Positions 43,317-56,549 of a stretch of 64,000 nucleotides of DNA are shown one piece after another. Where the stretch lies: contig CAXXVA010000002.1 in NCBI GenBank assembly GCA_963675365.2, forward strand, positions 589,744 to 653,743, read 5' to 3'. Every line of letters starts with the position of its first letter. Position 1 is the first letter of the stretch. The translations under genes were made by a program, and so were the position numbers. This stretch comes from CAXXOK01 sp963675365 (lineage in GTDB: Bacteria; Bacillota; Clostridia; Christensenellales; Aristaeellaceae). The notes under the pieces were generated by a model. It searched no databases and was not told the DNA's origin. It saw only the letters and a list, made by a program, of their open reading frames with translations.

Positions 43317-43527
43317 AAGCAAGATCGACCGCATCAACGAGCTGGCGCGCCTGAAGAAGGAGCGCGGCCTGACTGCCGACGAGCGCAACGAGCAGGCGGC
43401 GCTCCGCCGCGAGTACATCGACGAGTTCAAGCAAAACGTCCACACGACTCTCAAGAACGTGCGGATTCAAAACGACGACGGCTCCTTGAGCGAGCTGAAG
43501 AAGAAGGAAGACAAAAAGGATATTTGA
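43309..43527 (+). CDS. DUF896 (YnzC-like) small protein
   Basis: 72 residues from ATG 43309. The family core is IDRINELARLKKERGLTADERNEQAALRREYIDEFKQNV, a two-helix hairpin; the C-terminal part is charged (LSELKKKEDKKDI). In Bacillus the relative YnzC is an SOS-induced protein of unknown role. It overlaps the glycosyltransferase gene. Confidence 0.93.
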   Translation: MDKSKIDRINELARLKKERGLTADERNEQAALRREYIDEFKQNVHTTLKNVRIQNDDGSLSELKKKEDKKDI

Positions 43528-43588
43528 GGCGTTTATGCACCTTGTGAGTATTATTCTAAAAAAGAGCAGATTCCTTTGAAAAAAAGTG

Positions 43589-43617
43589 TTGACAAAGGAA
43601 CTGCTTTTTGATATAGT
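43589..43617 (+). promoter_or_regulatory. Promoter of the rRNA operon
   Basis: TTGACA (43589-43594), 17-bp spacer, TATAGT (43612-43617), about 126 bp before 16S. The leader 43618-43742 holds AGAAGC...GCTTCT (near 43708-43730) and no gene. Confidence 0.92.
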
Positions 43618-43742
43618 AGGCAAGCTCGCTTAAGAGCGCGAACCTTGAAAAAGATACAGAGAAGAAGAAAGAAAGAACGCAACGCAGTCAATAATTTGAG
43701 TGCAAGAAGCATAGCCAAGCTAGGCTTCTGAGCTAATAGGAT

Positions 43743-48565
<4,823 letters not shown>

Positions 48566-48674
48566 TTATTTAAATTCTAAGACCAGCATATGAAATGATC
48601 TCATCCCCCCATTCCATAATCCTCCGTTTGCAGTTGTCAGGGCGCAAACGCTCTGAAACTTAATCAGTTCACCC

Positions 48675-48794
48675 TTTGCGGTGGCAATAGCCTGAGGGAT
48701 CCACCTGTTCCCATCCCGAACACAGCAGTTAAGCCTCAGCACGTCGATGGTACTTGGCTGGAGACGGCCCGGAAGAGTAGATCGCTGCCGCAAT
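48675..48794 (+). rRNA. 5S ribosomal RNA
   Basis: About 118 nt closed by TTGCGGTGGC/GCTGCCGCAA. Contains CCATCCCGAACACAGCAG and TTAAGCC, the loop A-C landmarks, and GGATCCACCTG. Follows 23S by about 110 bp. Confidence 0.95.
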
Positions 48795-48800
48795 CCAAAT

Positions 48801-48830
48801 AAAACCACTTGCTTACGCAAGTGGTTTTTC
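48801..48830 (+). terminator. Terminator of the rRNA operon
   Basis: AAAACCACTTGC-ttac-GCAAGTGGTTTTTC, just after 5S. Confidence 0.93.
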
Positions 48831-48837
48831 CTTGTTT

Positions 48838-48869
48838 AAAAAGCCGCCTTCTTATACAGGCGGCTTTTC
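48838..48869. terminator. Second terminator, serving the minus-strand reductase gene
   Basis: AAAAGCCGCCT-tcttatac-AGGCGGCTTTT; T-runs on both strands. It isolates the convergent rRNA operon and the reductase gene. Confidence 0.88.
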
Positions 48870-48886
48870 ATATTGGGAAGGGGTGG

Positions 48887-49867
48887 TTACACTTCAATAA
48901 TTACCTTCGCTCTTGCATGTTCGTTTTCAAAGTAGCGCATGGCGTCGGCGGTCTTTTCAAGGGGATAGGTTTTATCGATGGCGGGGGTGAGCCTGCCCGA
49001 TTCCATCAGCTCGCGAAGGACGTCCAGATCGTTTGTGTTGGAATGGGAGTATCCAAGCGTTTTCACGGTCAGGCCATAGCGCTTGAAGAGTTTCTTTCCC
49101 TTCATCATGATGCCTGCCATTTGCGTCATCTTGGAAAACCCGATCATGATGCCGCGCCCGCCGGGCGCGAGCAGGCGGAGATAATCCTTGACGGTCAGAG
49201 TGGCCGCGATATCAATGATTACGTGAAATCTTTGGCCGAGTTTGGTTACGTCCTGCTTTTGATAGTCCACGACATGATTGGCGCCGATAGAGCGGACCAG
49301 ATCGACGTTTTTGGTGCTGCACACGCCGGTAACCTCCGCGCCGAAGGCTTTGGCAAGCCCTACGGCGAACGTGCCAACGCCGCCGGACGCGCCGTTGATG
49401 AGCACCTTGTCGCCCGCCTTGACTTTCGCGTGGTCCCGCAGCGCCTGCAGCGCCGTAATGCCGGCGACAGGCACGGAGGCGGCCTCGTCAAACGTCATGT
49501 TTTTCGGCTTGATGGCGATGGCGATATCCTCGGGTACGCTGATATATTCGGCAAACGCGCCGGAAGCGGCTTCCAGCACGTCGCCGTATACCTCGTCGCC
49601 CGGCTTGAAGCGTTTAACGTCTGCGCCGACGGCTTCGACGACGCCGGCCATATCCACGCCGGGAATCTGTTTTTTGGGGTGCAGGAGGCCCATGCCCATC
49701 ACGCGAATCCACACGGGCGTCGCGCGCATCAGGCGATGATCGGCGGAATTGATAGAGGAAGCGCGGACGTGAATCAGCACTTCGTTGGGTTTGGGAGACG
49801 GTTTAGCGACGTCTGAAAATTTCAGCACGTCGGGAGAACCGTATTGATCTGCAATGATCGCTTTCAT
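48887..49867 (-). CDS. Zinc-free MDR family NAD(P)-dependent quinone oxidoreductase-like protein
   Basis: 326 residues with the medium-chain reductase layout: MKAIIADQYGSPDVLKFSDV at the N terminus, the catalytic-domain VRASSINSADHRLMR and the Rossmann motif NGASGGVGTFAVGLAKAFG. It has no structural-zinc cysteine cluster, unlike alcohol dehydrogenases, so quinone or enone reduction is likelier. The promoter is not obvious. Downstream neighbours are on the same strand but separated by 100 bp. Confidence 0.87.
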   Translation of the reverse strand: MKAIIADQYGSPDVLKFSDVAKPSPKPNEVLIHVRASSINSADHRLMRATPVWIRVMGMGLLHPKKQIPGVDMAGVVEAVGADVKRFKPGDEVYGDVLEAASGAFAEYISVPEDIAIAIKPKNMTFDEAASVPVAGITALQALRDHAKVKAGDKVLINGASGGVGTFAVGLAKAFGAEVTGVCSTKNVDLVRSIGANHVVDYQKQDVTKLGQRFHVIIDIAATLTVKDYLRLLAPGGRGIMIGFSKMTQMAGIMMKGKKLFKRYGLTVKTLGYSHSNTNDLDVLRELMESGRLTPAIDKTYPLEKTADAMRYFENEHARAKVIIEV

Positions 49868-49971
49868 TTCATCTTACTCCTTTGACAGATGGCCTGCTGA
49901 AGGTTTAGCGCCGCAGGCAGCAGTATCATAACGTCTTACCCGCAGATCGTGAAAGCTAAACATGCCAGGCG

Positions 49972-50457
49972 TTATGGCCGGAACGAAAGCTGATACCGGT
50001 AGAAATCATGCCCGTATAAATGGACAATGTCCATACGCTCAAAGCCGTGCTTGTCATATAGGGCAAGGGCGGGGGGATTGCCAATGCTGACCAGCATGCG
50101 GATGCCGTCGAAGCCGCGTGTTTTCACATCTTCAATCACATGCCGGAGCAGATACGAACCGACGCCCTTGTTCTGATGGGGTGCGGCGACGGCTACGCGG
50201 GCAAGTTCGCAGGGATGCCGCGGTGCCCACGCATATGCTTCCAACTCATCGTCCGGGCCTGCCGCGGCGGCGGCGAGCAGCTGTCCCCGTTCATCCTTCA
50301 GGATATACAGCGATCCCGTAAGGATATCGCGCTCAATCAAATCAAAGGTCGGGTATTCGTCGCTCCAGGTGCAGCCGGGCGTGCCGATCAGGCTCCGGTA
50401 GAGCGCAAACACCGCCGGTGCGTCCGCCGGGCGGGCTGTGGAAACCGTATAACGCAT
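49972..50457 (-). CDS. GNAT family N-acetyltransferase
   Basis: 161 residues. Acetyl-CoA loop APHQNKGVGSYLLRHVIEDVK, followed by IRMLVSIGNPPALALYDKHGFERMD, the usual C-terminal GNAT block. No hint of the substrate. It stands alone between two genes on the same strand. Confidence 0.87.
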   Translation of the reverse strand: MRYTVSTARPADAPAVFALYRSLIGTPGCTWSDEYPTFDLIERDILTGSLYILKDERGQLLAAAAAGPDDELEAYAWAPRHPCELARVAVAAPHQNKGVGSYLLRHVIEDVKTRGFDGIRMLVSIGNPPALALYDKHGFERMDIVHLYGHDFYRYQLSFRP

Positions 50458-50557
50458 AAACCGTCCTCATTTCGTAACGGGATCACCGTGTTAAAACAAA
50501 AGGCCGCGGCGCGGATGGCGCCGTAGCCTATATACGGACAAAACCTGAGGCTTGCGC

Positions 50558-51007
50558 CTATTCCTTGGGTTTGGGGTCGCCCGCCTTTTTTGCGGCCGGT
50601 TTTTTATGCTCGCTTGCCGGGTGAGACGGCGCGGGCGCGGGGGTGCAGACCAGCGCTTCGGCGTCGATTTCGTCGGGCAGGGGATGCGCGCCGCTTTCCG
50701 ATGCGTCGCCGTTCTCGGGCTTCAGCTTGGCGTATTTCTGCGCGCGCAGCACGCTCAGCTTATCGTCGATCGCGGAGATCTCCGCGAACATATCGTTGAG
50801 CACCTTGGGCAGTTTCACGCCGTTGTGCCACAGTTCAAACGCCTGGAGGCTCGATTCGGTCAAGATCTCGTGCCGGCGCGCTTCCAGGTTGATCTCCTGT
50901 ACGCGGAGCTTGGCGTTGGTCGCCCAATGGGACGCCGCGGAGCCGAACGCCTGCATGGCGTTCAACAACGCGATCTTGATTCTGCTGGATAATTTCTGCT
51001 GCGACAT
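50558..51007 (-). CDS. Uncharacterised protein with Lys/Pro/Ala-rich tail
   Basis: 149 residues from ATG 51007, seven bases after GGAGTG; a GTG at 51016 overlaps that ribosome site. Residues 1-95 look helical (SRIKIALLNAMQAFGSAAS; LPKVLNDMFAEISAIDDKLSVLRAQKY), the last 50 are disordered and basic (PASEHKKPAAKKAGDPKPKE). I do not recognise a family. No signal peptide or membrane helix. It lies just downstream of the lipid kinase gene. Confidence 0.65.
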   Translation of the reverse strand: MSQQKLSSRIKIALLNAMQAFGSAASHWATNAKLRVQEINLEARRHEILTESSLQAFELWHNGVKLPKVLNDMFAEISAIDDKLSVLRAQKYAKLKPENGDASESGAHPLPDEIDAEALVCTPAPAPSHPASEHKKPAAKKAGDPKPKE

Positions 51008-51084
51008 GGTGATCACTCCGTTATGTTGTCGCGGGGGGGTTACAGTACATCAATAAGCTTCTCCGCCGGGCCGCGAAATCCTGC

Positions 51085-51963
51085 TTATGCGCCTGCCATG
51101 GCGTGGACGAGAAGCGACGCGGGCTTGCAGACGAACTTGACTTCGCTTGCGTCCATGATCTCGCCGTCCAGGTTCAGCCGCATGTTGGGCGCGGACAGCG
51201 TGCATTCCTTCGTGCGGTAATGATGGCAAAAGGGTTTGCGGATAATCGTCCCCTTTAGGAGCGCGGGGAGGTTTAAAAAGATCTGAAAGCGGGACAGCGC
51301 GTCGATTACCAGAATATCAAGCATTCCGTCGTCCAGCTTGCTCAGGGGCATGATGTGGATACCGCTGCCAAAGTACTGCCCGTTGGCCACGGAAAAGTGC
51401 GCGCAGGGCTTGTCGAACTGCTCGCCTTCCGCAGTCTCGATGCGCATGCGGGGGGATTTGAAGCGCGTCAGCGTGACGAAGATCCCGTACAGGTAGGGGA
51501 GCTTCCCGCGCAGGTGCTGCTTTGCCTTGAGCATGTTTTCCAGCACCATCACGTCAAAGCCCGTACCGCTGATGTTGATGAAAACGCGGCCGTTGGCCGT
51601 GGCGGTGTCCACGCTACGGGGCGCATGCTTTAGAAGATACTCAAGCGCCGCCTCCCAGCCCTTGGGAACGCCGAGGGCTTTGGCAAAATCGTTGCCGTTG
51701 CCCGCCGGAATGATGCCAAGCGCCGTTTCCGTGCCGATCAGCCCGGCGGCCACTTCGTTCACCGTACCGTCGCCGCCAACGGCGATCACGGTCGCGTCCT
51801 TGCGCTGCGCCGCCTGCCGGGCAAGCTCGGTGGCGTGGCCGACAGCCTCGGTTAAAAGATAGGTAAATTCGGTCTTCAGCCGCCTGAGCATCGCGGCGGC
51901 TTTTTCGCCGATATCGGCGGCACGTCCCGCGCCGGAAACAGGGTTGACGATCATAGTGATCAT
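51085..51963 (-). CDS. Diacylglycerol kinase family lipid kinase (YegS/DgkB-like)
   Basis: 292 residues from ATG 51963, six bases after GAGGTG; a GTG at 51972 sits on that site. MIVNPVSGAG at the N terminus, VIAVGGDGTVNEVAAGL (nucleotide-binding GGDGT), and IIPAGNGNDFAKALG are the three DAGK catalytic blocks. Such enzymes phosphorylate diacylglycerol or related lipids and recycle lipid from lipoteichoic acid or lipid synthesis. Confidence 0.92.
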   Translation of the reverse strand: MITMIVNPVSGAGRAADIGEKAAAMLRRLKTEFTYLLTEAVGHATELARQAAQRKDATVIAVGGDGTVNEVAAGLIGTETALGIIPAGNGNDFAKALGVPKGWEAALEYLLKHAPRSVDTATANGRVFINISGTGFDVMVLENMLKAKQHLRGKLPYLYGIFVTLTRFKSPRMRIETAEGEQFDKPCAHFSVANGQYFGSGIHIMPLSKLDDGMLDILVIDALSRFQIFLNLPALLKGTIIRKPFCHHYRTKECTLSAPNMRLNLDGEIMDASEVKFVCKPASLLVHAMAGA

Positions 51964-52097
51964 GCAGTGCACCTCAAATTATCGTTTCGATCATATTACC
52001 TTGTTTTTAAGGGATTGTAAAGAAATGATTTAACACAAACGCATGGCGCGTATGGCTTTCCCGCTGGATTTTAACAGGATGTTTATCAAGAAACGAC

Positions 52098-52127
52098 TTG
52101 ACGAACACTCACGGTTCAGCATACAAT
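52098..52127 (+). promoter_or_regulatory. Promoter of the glycogen operon
   Basis: TTGACG (52098-52103), 18-bp spacer, TACAAT (52122-52127). The gap 51973-52097 upstream holds no gene that I can support. Confidence 0.75.
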
Positions 52128-52148
52128 GAACCTAGAGGAGATCGTGCA

Positions 52149-52187
52149 ATGCTGAAACCGCAGAACGCCCTTGGCAATGAGGCATAA
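52149..52187 (+). CDS. Possible 12-residue leader peptide
   Basis: ATG 52149 to TAA 52187, eight bases after AGAGGAG: MLKPQNALGNEA. A stem TGAAACCGC (52153-52161)/GCGGTTTCA (52188-52196) spans it, with extra CAA/TTG pairing that would cover the start codon. The 3' side is followed by TTGTTATCTTTT, like a weak terminator. Translation of the peptide would open the stem, suggesting attenuation of glgB. Confidence 0.45.
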   Translation: MLKPQNALGNEA

Positions 52188-52232
52188 GCGGTTTCATTGT
52201 TATCTTTTCAATGAATGCGAAGGGATTGGCCG

Positions 52233-54233
52233 ATGAAATACAACCCGCCCACACAAGCGGTACGCGATACCTTTCATCAGGGAACGAACCGGCGCGCGTA
52301 TGAGATGCTGGGCGCCCACCCCTGCCTGGAAGGGAAGCAGACGAAGTGGCATTTCTGCGTATGGGCGCCAAACGCCCGGCAGGTATCGTTGGTTGGCGGC
52401 TTCAACGGCTGGGACAGCCATACCCATCCCATGCAAAAACAGCACGACGGCACCTGGGAGCTGCGGCTTTCGGAAGATGAGCTGCGAAAGGACGTGCCGG
52501 ACGACGGGTTTCCCGTGTATAAATACGCCGTAACAGGCGCGGACGGCAAACTGCGCCTGAAAGCCGACCCGTACGGGTTTTTTTCCGAACTCCGGCCCAA
52601 CATGGGCAGCCGGCTTTTTGATCTGGAAGGCTACGGCTGGCAGGACGACGCGTGGATGCAGAAGCGCTCGGCCTTCAACCCGTATGTGAATCCCATTAAT
52701 ATTTACGAGGTGCACATCGGCTCCTGGCGTCGGCACGAGGACGGAAGCCTGTACAGCTACCTGGAATTTGCCGACGAACTGATTCCCTATATTAAAGACA
52801 TGGGATATACGCATATCGAGCTTCTTCCTGTGATGGAGCACCCGCTGGACATGTCCTGGGGCTATCAGGTGCTGGGTTTTTACGCCGCTACCTCGCGCTA
52901 CGGCACGCCAAAGCAGCTGATGGAGCTCATCGACCGCTGCCACCGGGCGGACATCGGGGTGATTCTGGATTGGGTGCCTGCGCATTTCCCGCGCGACGAG
53001 GCGGGGCTTTTTATGCTGGACGGCACGCCGCTTTATAACCATCCGGACAAGCGCCGCGGTGAGATCGCCCAGTGGGGGACGATGCTGTTTGATTTCGGGC
53101 GCGGCGAGGTATGCAGCTACCTTTTGTCCAACGCCTGTTTCTGGCTGGAGCTGTTCCACGCCGACGGCCTGCGCGTGGACGCGGTGTCCGGGCTTTTATA
53201 CTATGATTTCTGCAAGGAACAGGGCGAGTGGCTGCCCAACGAATACGGCGGGCGGGAGAATATCGACGCCATCCGCTTCCTGCGCCGCCTGAACGAAACC
53301 GTGTACCATGATTTCGCGGGCGTGCTGATGATCGCCGAGGAGGCCAGCGCTTATCCCATGGTCACCGCGCCGACGTATCTCGGCGGGCTTGGGTTCGGGT
53401 TTAAGTGGAACATGGGCTGGATGAACGATATTTTAAGCTACCTGAAAAAGGACCCCGTCCACCGCAAGTACCATCACGACAAGCTGACGTTTTCGATGTT
53501 CTACGCGTTTTCGGAAAATTACGTGCTGCCGTTCTCTCACGACGAGGTGGTGCACGGCAAGCACAGTATGCTGGATAAAAACCCCGGCGACTTGTGGCAG
53601 AAGTTTGCAGGGCTTAGGGCGGTGTACGCCTATACCATGGCGCACCCGGGCAAGAAGCTGTTGTTCATGGGCGGGGAGTTTGCGCAGTTCATCGAGTGGA
53701 AATACGACGATCAGCTGGACTGGTTTTTGCTGGTGTACGACCGTCACCCGCAGGTGCATGCCTGCGTAAAAGCGCTCAATCACCTGTACAAAGGCACCTC
53801 GGCATTCTATGAGGTGGAGGATTCCTGGGACGGCTTCCAGTGGATCACCCCCAGCGATACCGACAACAGTGTCATTGCCTTCCTGCGCACGGACGCGGCG
53901 GGGAAAGCCGTTCTGTGCGTGGCCAATTTCACGCCGGTGTTCCATCCCATTTACCGCATCGGGATGCCGATGGACGGAACGCTCAGCGAAATCTTCAACA
54001 CCGACCGCAGGGAATTCGGCGGAAGCGACCAGTACAACGCCTACGAGATCCAGCTGCACGAGGGGATGTTTAACAGCTTCCCCTACCATGCGGATATCTG
54101 CGTGCCGCCGCTTTCCTGCTGCTATTTCACCTACGATAAAATTCTGCCTGTCGAGGACGCAAAACACCTCGAGGCGGAGGATGGAATCGAACTGCAAGAC
54201 GAGAACCTTTCAGAAGGAGCGAAAGCCTCATGA
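52233..54233 (+). CDS. glgB: 1,4-alpha-glucan branching enzyme
   Basis: 666 residues from ATG 52233, after GAAGGGA. An N-terminal CBM48 (about 20-115; FCVWAPNARQVSLVGGFNGW) precedes a GH13 barrel: DWVPAHFPRDEAG, nucleophile Asp in ADGLRVDAVSG, acid Glu in MIAEEAS and PFSHDEVVHGK. It makes alpha-1,6 branches in glycogen. The stop overlaps glgC by 4 bp (ATGA). Confidence 0.96.
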   Translation: MKYNPPTQAVRDTFHQGTNRRAYEMLGAHPCLEGKQTKWHFCVWAPNARQVSLVGGFNGWDSHTHPMQKQHDGTWELRLSEDELRKDVPDDGFPVYKYAVTGADGKLRLKADPYGFFSELRPNMGSRLFDLEGYGWQDDAWMQKRSAFNPYVNPINIYEVHIGSWRRHEDGSLYSYLEFADELIPYIKDMGYTHIELLPVMEHPLDMSWGYQVLGFYAATSRYGTPKQLMELIDRCHRADIGVILDWVPAHFPRDEAGLFMLDGTPLYNHPDKRRGEIAQWGTMLFDFGRGEVCSYLLSNACFWLELFHADGLRVDAVSGLLYYDFCKEQGEWLPNEYGGRENIDAIRFLRRLNETVYHDFAGVLMIAEEASAYPMVTAPTYLGGLGFGFKWNMGWMNDILSYLKKDPVHRKYHHDKLTFSMFYAFSENYVLPFSHDEVVHGKHSMLDKNPGDLWQKFAGLRAVYAYTMAHPGKKLLFMGGEFAQFIEWKYDDQLDWFLLVYDRHPQVHACVKALNHLYKGTSAFYEVEDSWDGFQWITPSDTDNSVIAFLRTDAAGKAVLCVANFTPVFHPIYRIGMPMDGTLSEIFNTDRREFGGSDQYNAYEIQLHEGMFNSFPYHADICVPPLSCCYFTYDKILPVEDAKHLEAEDGIELQDENLSEGAKAS

Positions 54234-55405
54234 AGAAGAAACGCTGCATCGCAATGCTGTTGGCCGGGGGCCAGGGGAGCCGCCTTGGAATCCTCACCCA
54301 GGACATGGCCAAACCCGCCATTCCCTACGGCGGCAAGTACCGCATCATCGATTTTCCGCTGTCCAACTGTACCAATTCGGGCATCGACGTGGTCGGCGTG
54401 ATGACGCAGTACCAGCCGCTGGAGCTGAATTCCTACATCGGCAGCGGTTCGCCCTGGGATCTGGACCTTTCCTACGGCGGAGTTTACGTGCTGCCGCCCT
54501 ATGTTAAGGGCAAGCAGGGCGAGTGGTACTCCGGCACCGCCAACGCGATCTACCAGAATATCGCCTTTATCCGCCAGTTCAACCCCGAACACGTGCTCAT
54601 TCTGGCGGGCGATCATATCTATAAAATGGATTACAACGCCATGCTCAACTACCATATCGATAAGGAAGCCGACGCGACCATCGCCGTGCGCGAGGTGCCT
54701 TGGGCGGATACGCCGCGCTTCGGCATCATGAATACCACGCCGGAAAACGTGATCTACGAGTTTGAGGAAAAGCCCGCCCACGCCAAAAACAACAAGGCGA
54801 GCATGGGCGTATACATCTTCCGCTGGGACAAGCTTCTGCATTACCTGGAAGACGACGCCGGGCATCCCGACTCCAGCAACGATTTCGGCAAGAACATCAT
54901 CCCCAACATGATGGCGGACAATCAGCGCATGATGGCCTACGATTTCGACGGCTACTGGAAGGACGTCGGCACGATTTACAGCCTGTGGGAGGCCAACATG
55001 GACCTTTTGCAGATGCCCATGCCGATTGATCTGTACGATAAAAACTGGCGCATCTACGGGCGCAACCCCGGCGAGACGCCGCACTATATCGCCCCGGGCG
55101 CAAAGGTGAAAAACTGTCTGGTCACCGAGGGCTGCGAGGTGTTCGGCGCGGTTTCCCACAGTGTGCTGTTTTCGGGCGTCACGGTGAAGGAAGGCGCGGT
55201 GGTGGAAGATGCCATCGTCATGCCCAACGCCGTCATCGAGCGCGGGGCGGTCGTGCGCCGTGCCATCATCGCCGAAAACGCCGTCATCGGCGCTGGCGCG
55301 ATCGTCGGCGAAACGGACGGAGAGATCGCTGTGGTCGGCCATTCCGTGCACCTGGAAGCCGGGAAGACGATCAAACCGGGCCAACAATACCGGGGGGAGG
55401 CGTAA
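54230..55405 (+). CDS. glgC: Glucose-1-phosphate adenylyltransferase, catalytic subunit
   Basis: 391 residues. LLAGGQGSRLGILTQDMAKPAIPYGG is the nucleotide-binding and catalytic signature (shown here as landmark; the first 8 residues are the conserved loop), with GDHIYKMDY (catalytic Asp) and EFEEKPAHAKNNKASMG (substrate Glu/Lys). A C-terminal left-handed beta-helix follows. It makes ADP-glucose, the committed step to glycogen. It works with the GlgD subunit encoded next. Confidence 0.95.
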   Translation: MKKKRCIAMLLAGGQGSRLGILTQDMAKPAIPYGGKYRIIDFPLSNCTNSGIDVVGVMTQYQPLELNSYIGSGSPWDLDLSYGGVYVLPPYVKGKQGEWYSGTANAIYQNIAFIRQFNPEHVLILAGDHIYKMDYNAMLNYHIDKEADATIAVREVPWADTPRFGIMNTTPENVIYEFEEKPAHAKNNKASMGVYIFRWDKLLHYLEDDAGHPDSSNDFGKNIIPNMMADNQRMMAYDFDGYWKDVGTIYSLWEANMDLLQMPMPIDLYDKNWRIYGRNPGETPHYIAPGAKVKNCLVTEGCEVFGAVSHSVLFSGVTVKEGAVVEDAIVMPNAVIERGAVVRRAIIAENAVIGAGAIVGETDGEIAVVGHSVHLEAGKTIKPGQQYRGEA

Positions 55406-55408
55406 GCT

Positions 55409-56536
55409 ATGGCTATGAAGGACGTAATGGGCATCATCTATACCGGCGAGAAGGATAGCTTTCTCCGGGAATTGACAACGCTGCGCGCCGTGGCCGCTTT
55501 GCCTGTGGCGGGGCGCTATCGTGTGATCGATTTTCTGGTCTCCAGCTTTGTCAATTCCGATATTCCCAACGTCGGCGTGATCATGCAGAAAAACTATCAC
55601 AGCCTTATGGATCATCTGGGCAGCGGCAAGGAGTGGGACCTGCACGGCAAATCGGACGGGCTGTTCATCCTGCCGCCGTTTCTGACCGCCGACAACAACG
55701 GCCAGTATCCGGGATCGCTGGACGCGCTGCACGCCAACCTCGGTTACATCCGCCGCAGCCGGCAGGAGTATGTGCTGCTGTGCAACAGCCTGATGATCTT
55801 CAACGCCGATTTCCGCGATATGGTCAAAAACTATGAGAAATCCGGCGCGGACGTATGCATGATGTACTCTAAAAACCCGGAACTCCTGCGCTCGGAATAC
55901 GGCGCATACCTGGATATCAACGAAGACGGCATGATCGTGGACGTGGAGATCGACCCGACCAAGCCGCGCTACGAAAACACCTCGCTGGATGTTACGCTGC
56001 TCAAAAAAGACCTGCTGATCAACCTGATCGACCGGGGCGTATCCCACGGCTATCACGATCTGATGCGCCACGTGTTCCAGCGGATGATCCGCGACGCGGG
56101 CCTTCGGGTGCTGGGCTACGAATATAAAAAGCCCTGCTACCGCATCGACAGCATTCAGAGCTTTTTCAAATTCAACATGGACGTCATCAAGCCGGAGATC
56201 CGCAACAGCCTGTTTTCAGACGACCGCCCCGTGTACACCAAGCTGCGCGACGAAATGCCTGCCCGCTATCTGGAGCACGCCAACGTATCAAACTCCATCG
56301 TTGCCGACGGCTGCATCGTGGACGCGAAGGTGACCAAGAGCGTACTGTTCCGGGGTGTGCGCATCGGCAAGGGCGCGCGGGTGAAAAACTGCATCATCAT
56401 GCAGGACAGCATCGTGGAAGAAGGCGTGGAGCTTGAAAACTGTATCTTGGACAAGCAGGCAGTCATCAAGGCCGGAGGCAAGCTGATCGGCCCGCCAAGT
56501 TATCCGATCGTTATCTCGAAAAACATGATCATCTAA
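55409..56536 (+). CDS. glgD: GlgD, regulatory subunit of glucose-1-phosphate adenylyltransferase
   Basis: 375 residues. Same two-domain fold as GlgC, but the catalytic loop is changed: MGIIYTGEKDSFLRELTTLR stands where GlgC has GGQGSRL. This is the known hallmark of Firmicutes GlgD, which stimulates GlgC in a heterotetramer rather than catalysing on its own. Start ATG 55409 follows GGGGGAGG. The two genes are 3 bp apart. Confidence 0.94.
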   Translation: MAMKDVMGIIYTGEKDSFLRELTTLRAVAALPVAGRYRVIDFLVSSFVNSDIPNVGVIMQKNYHSLMDHLGSGKEWDLHGKSDGLFILPPFLTADNNGQYPGSLDALHANLGYIRRSRQEYVLLCNSLMIFNADFRDMVKNYEKSGADVCMMYSKNPELLRSEYGAYLDINEDGMIVDVEIDPTKPRYENTSLDVTLLKKDLLINLIDRGVSHGYHDLMRHVFQRMIRDAGLRVLGYEYKKPCYRIDSIQSFFKFNMDVIKPEIRNSLFSDDRPVYTKLRDEMPARYLEHANVSNSIVADGCIVDAKVTKSVLFRGVRIGKGARVKNCIIMQDSIVEEGVELENCILDKQAVIKAGGKLIGPPSYPIVISKNMII

Positions 56537-56549
56537 AGGAGCAAACCCT

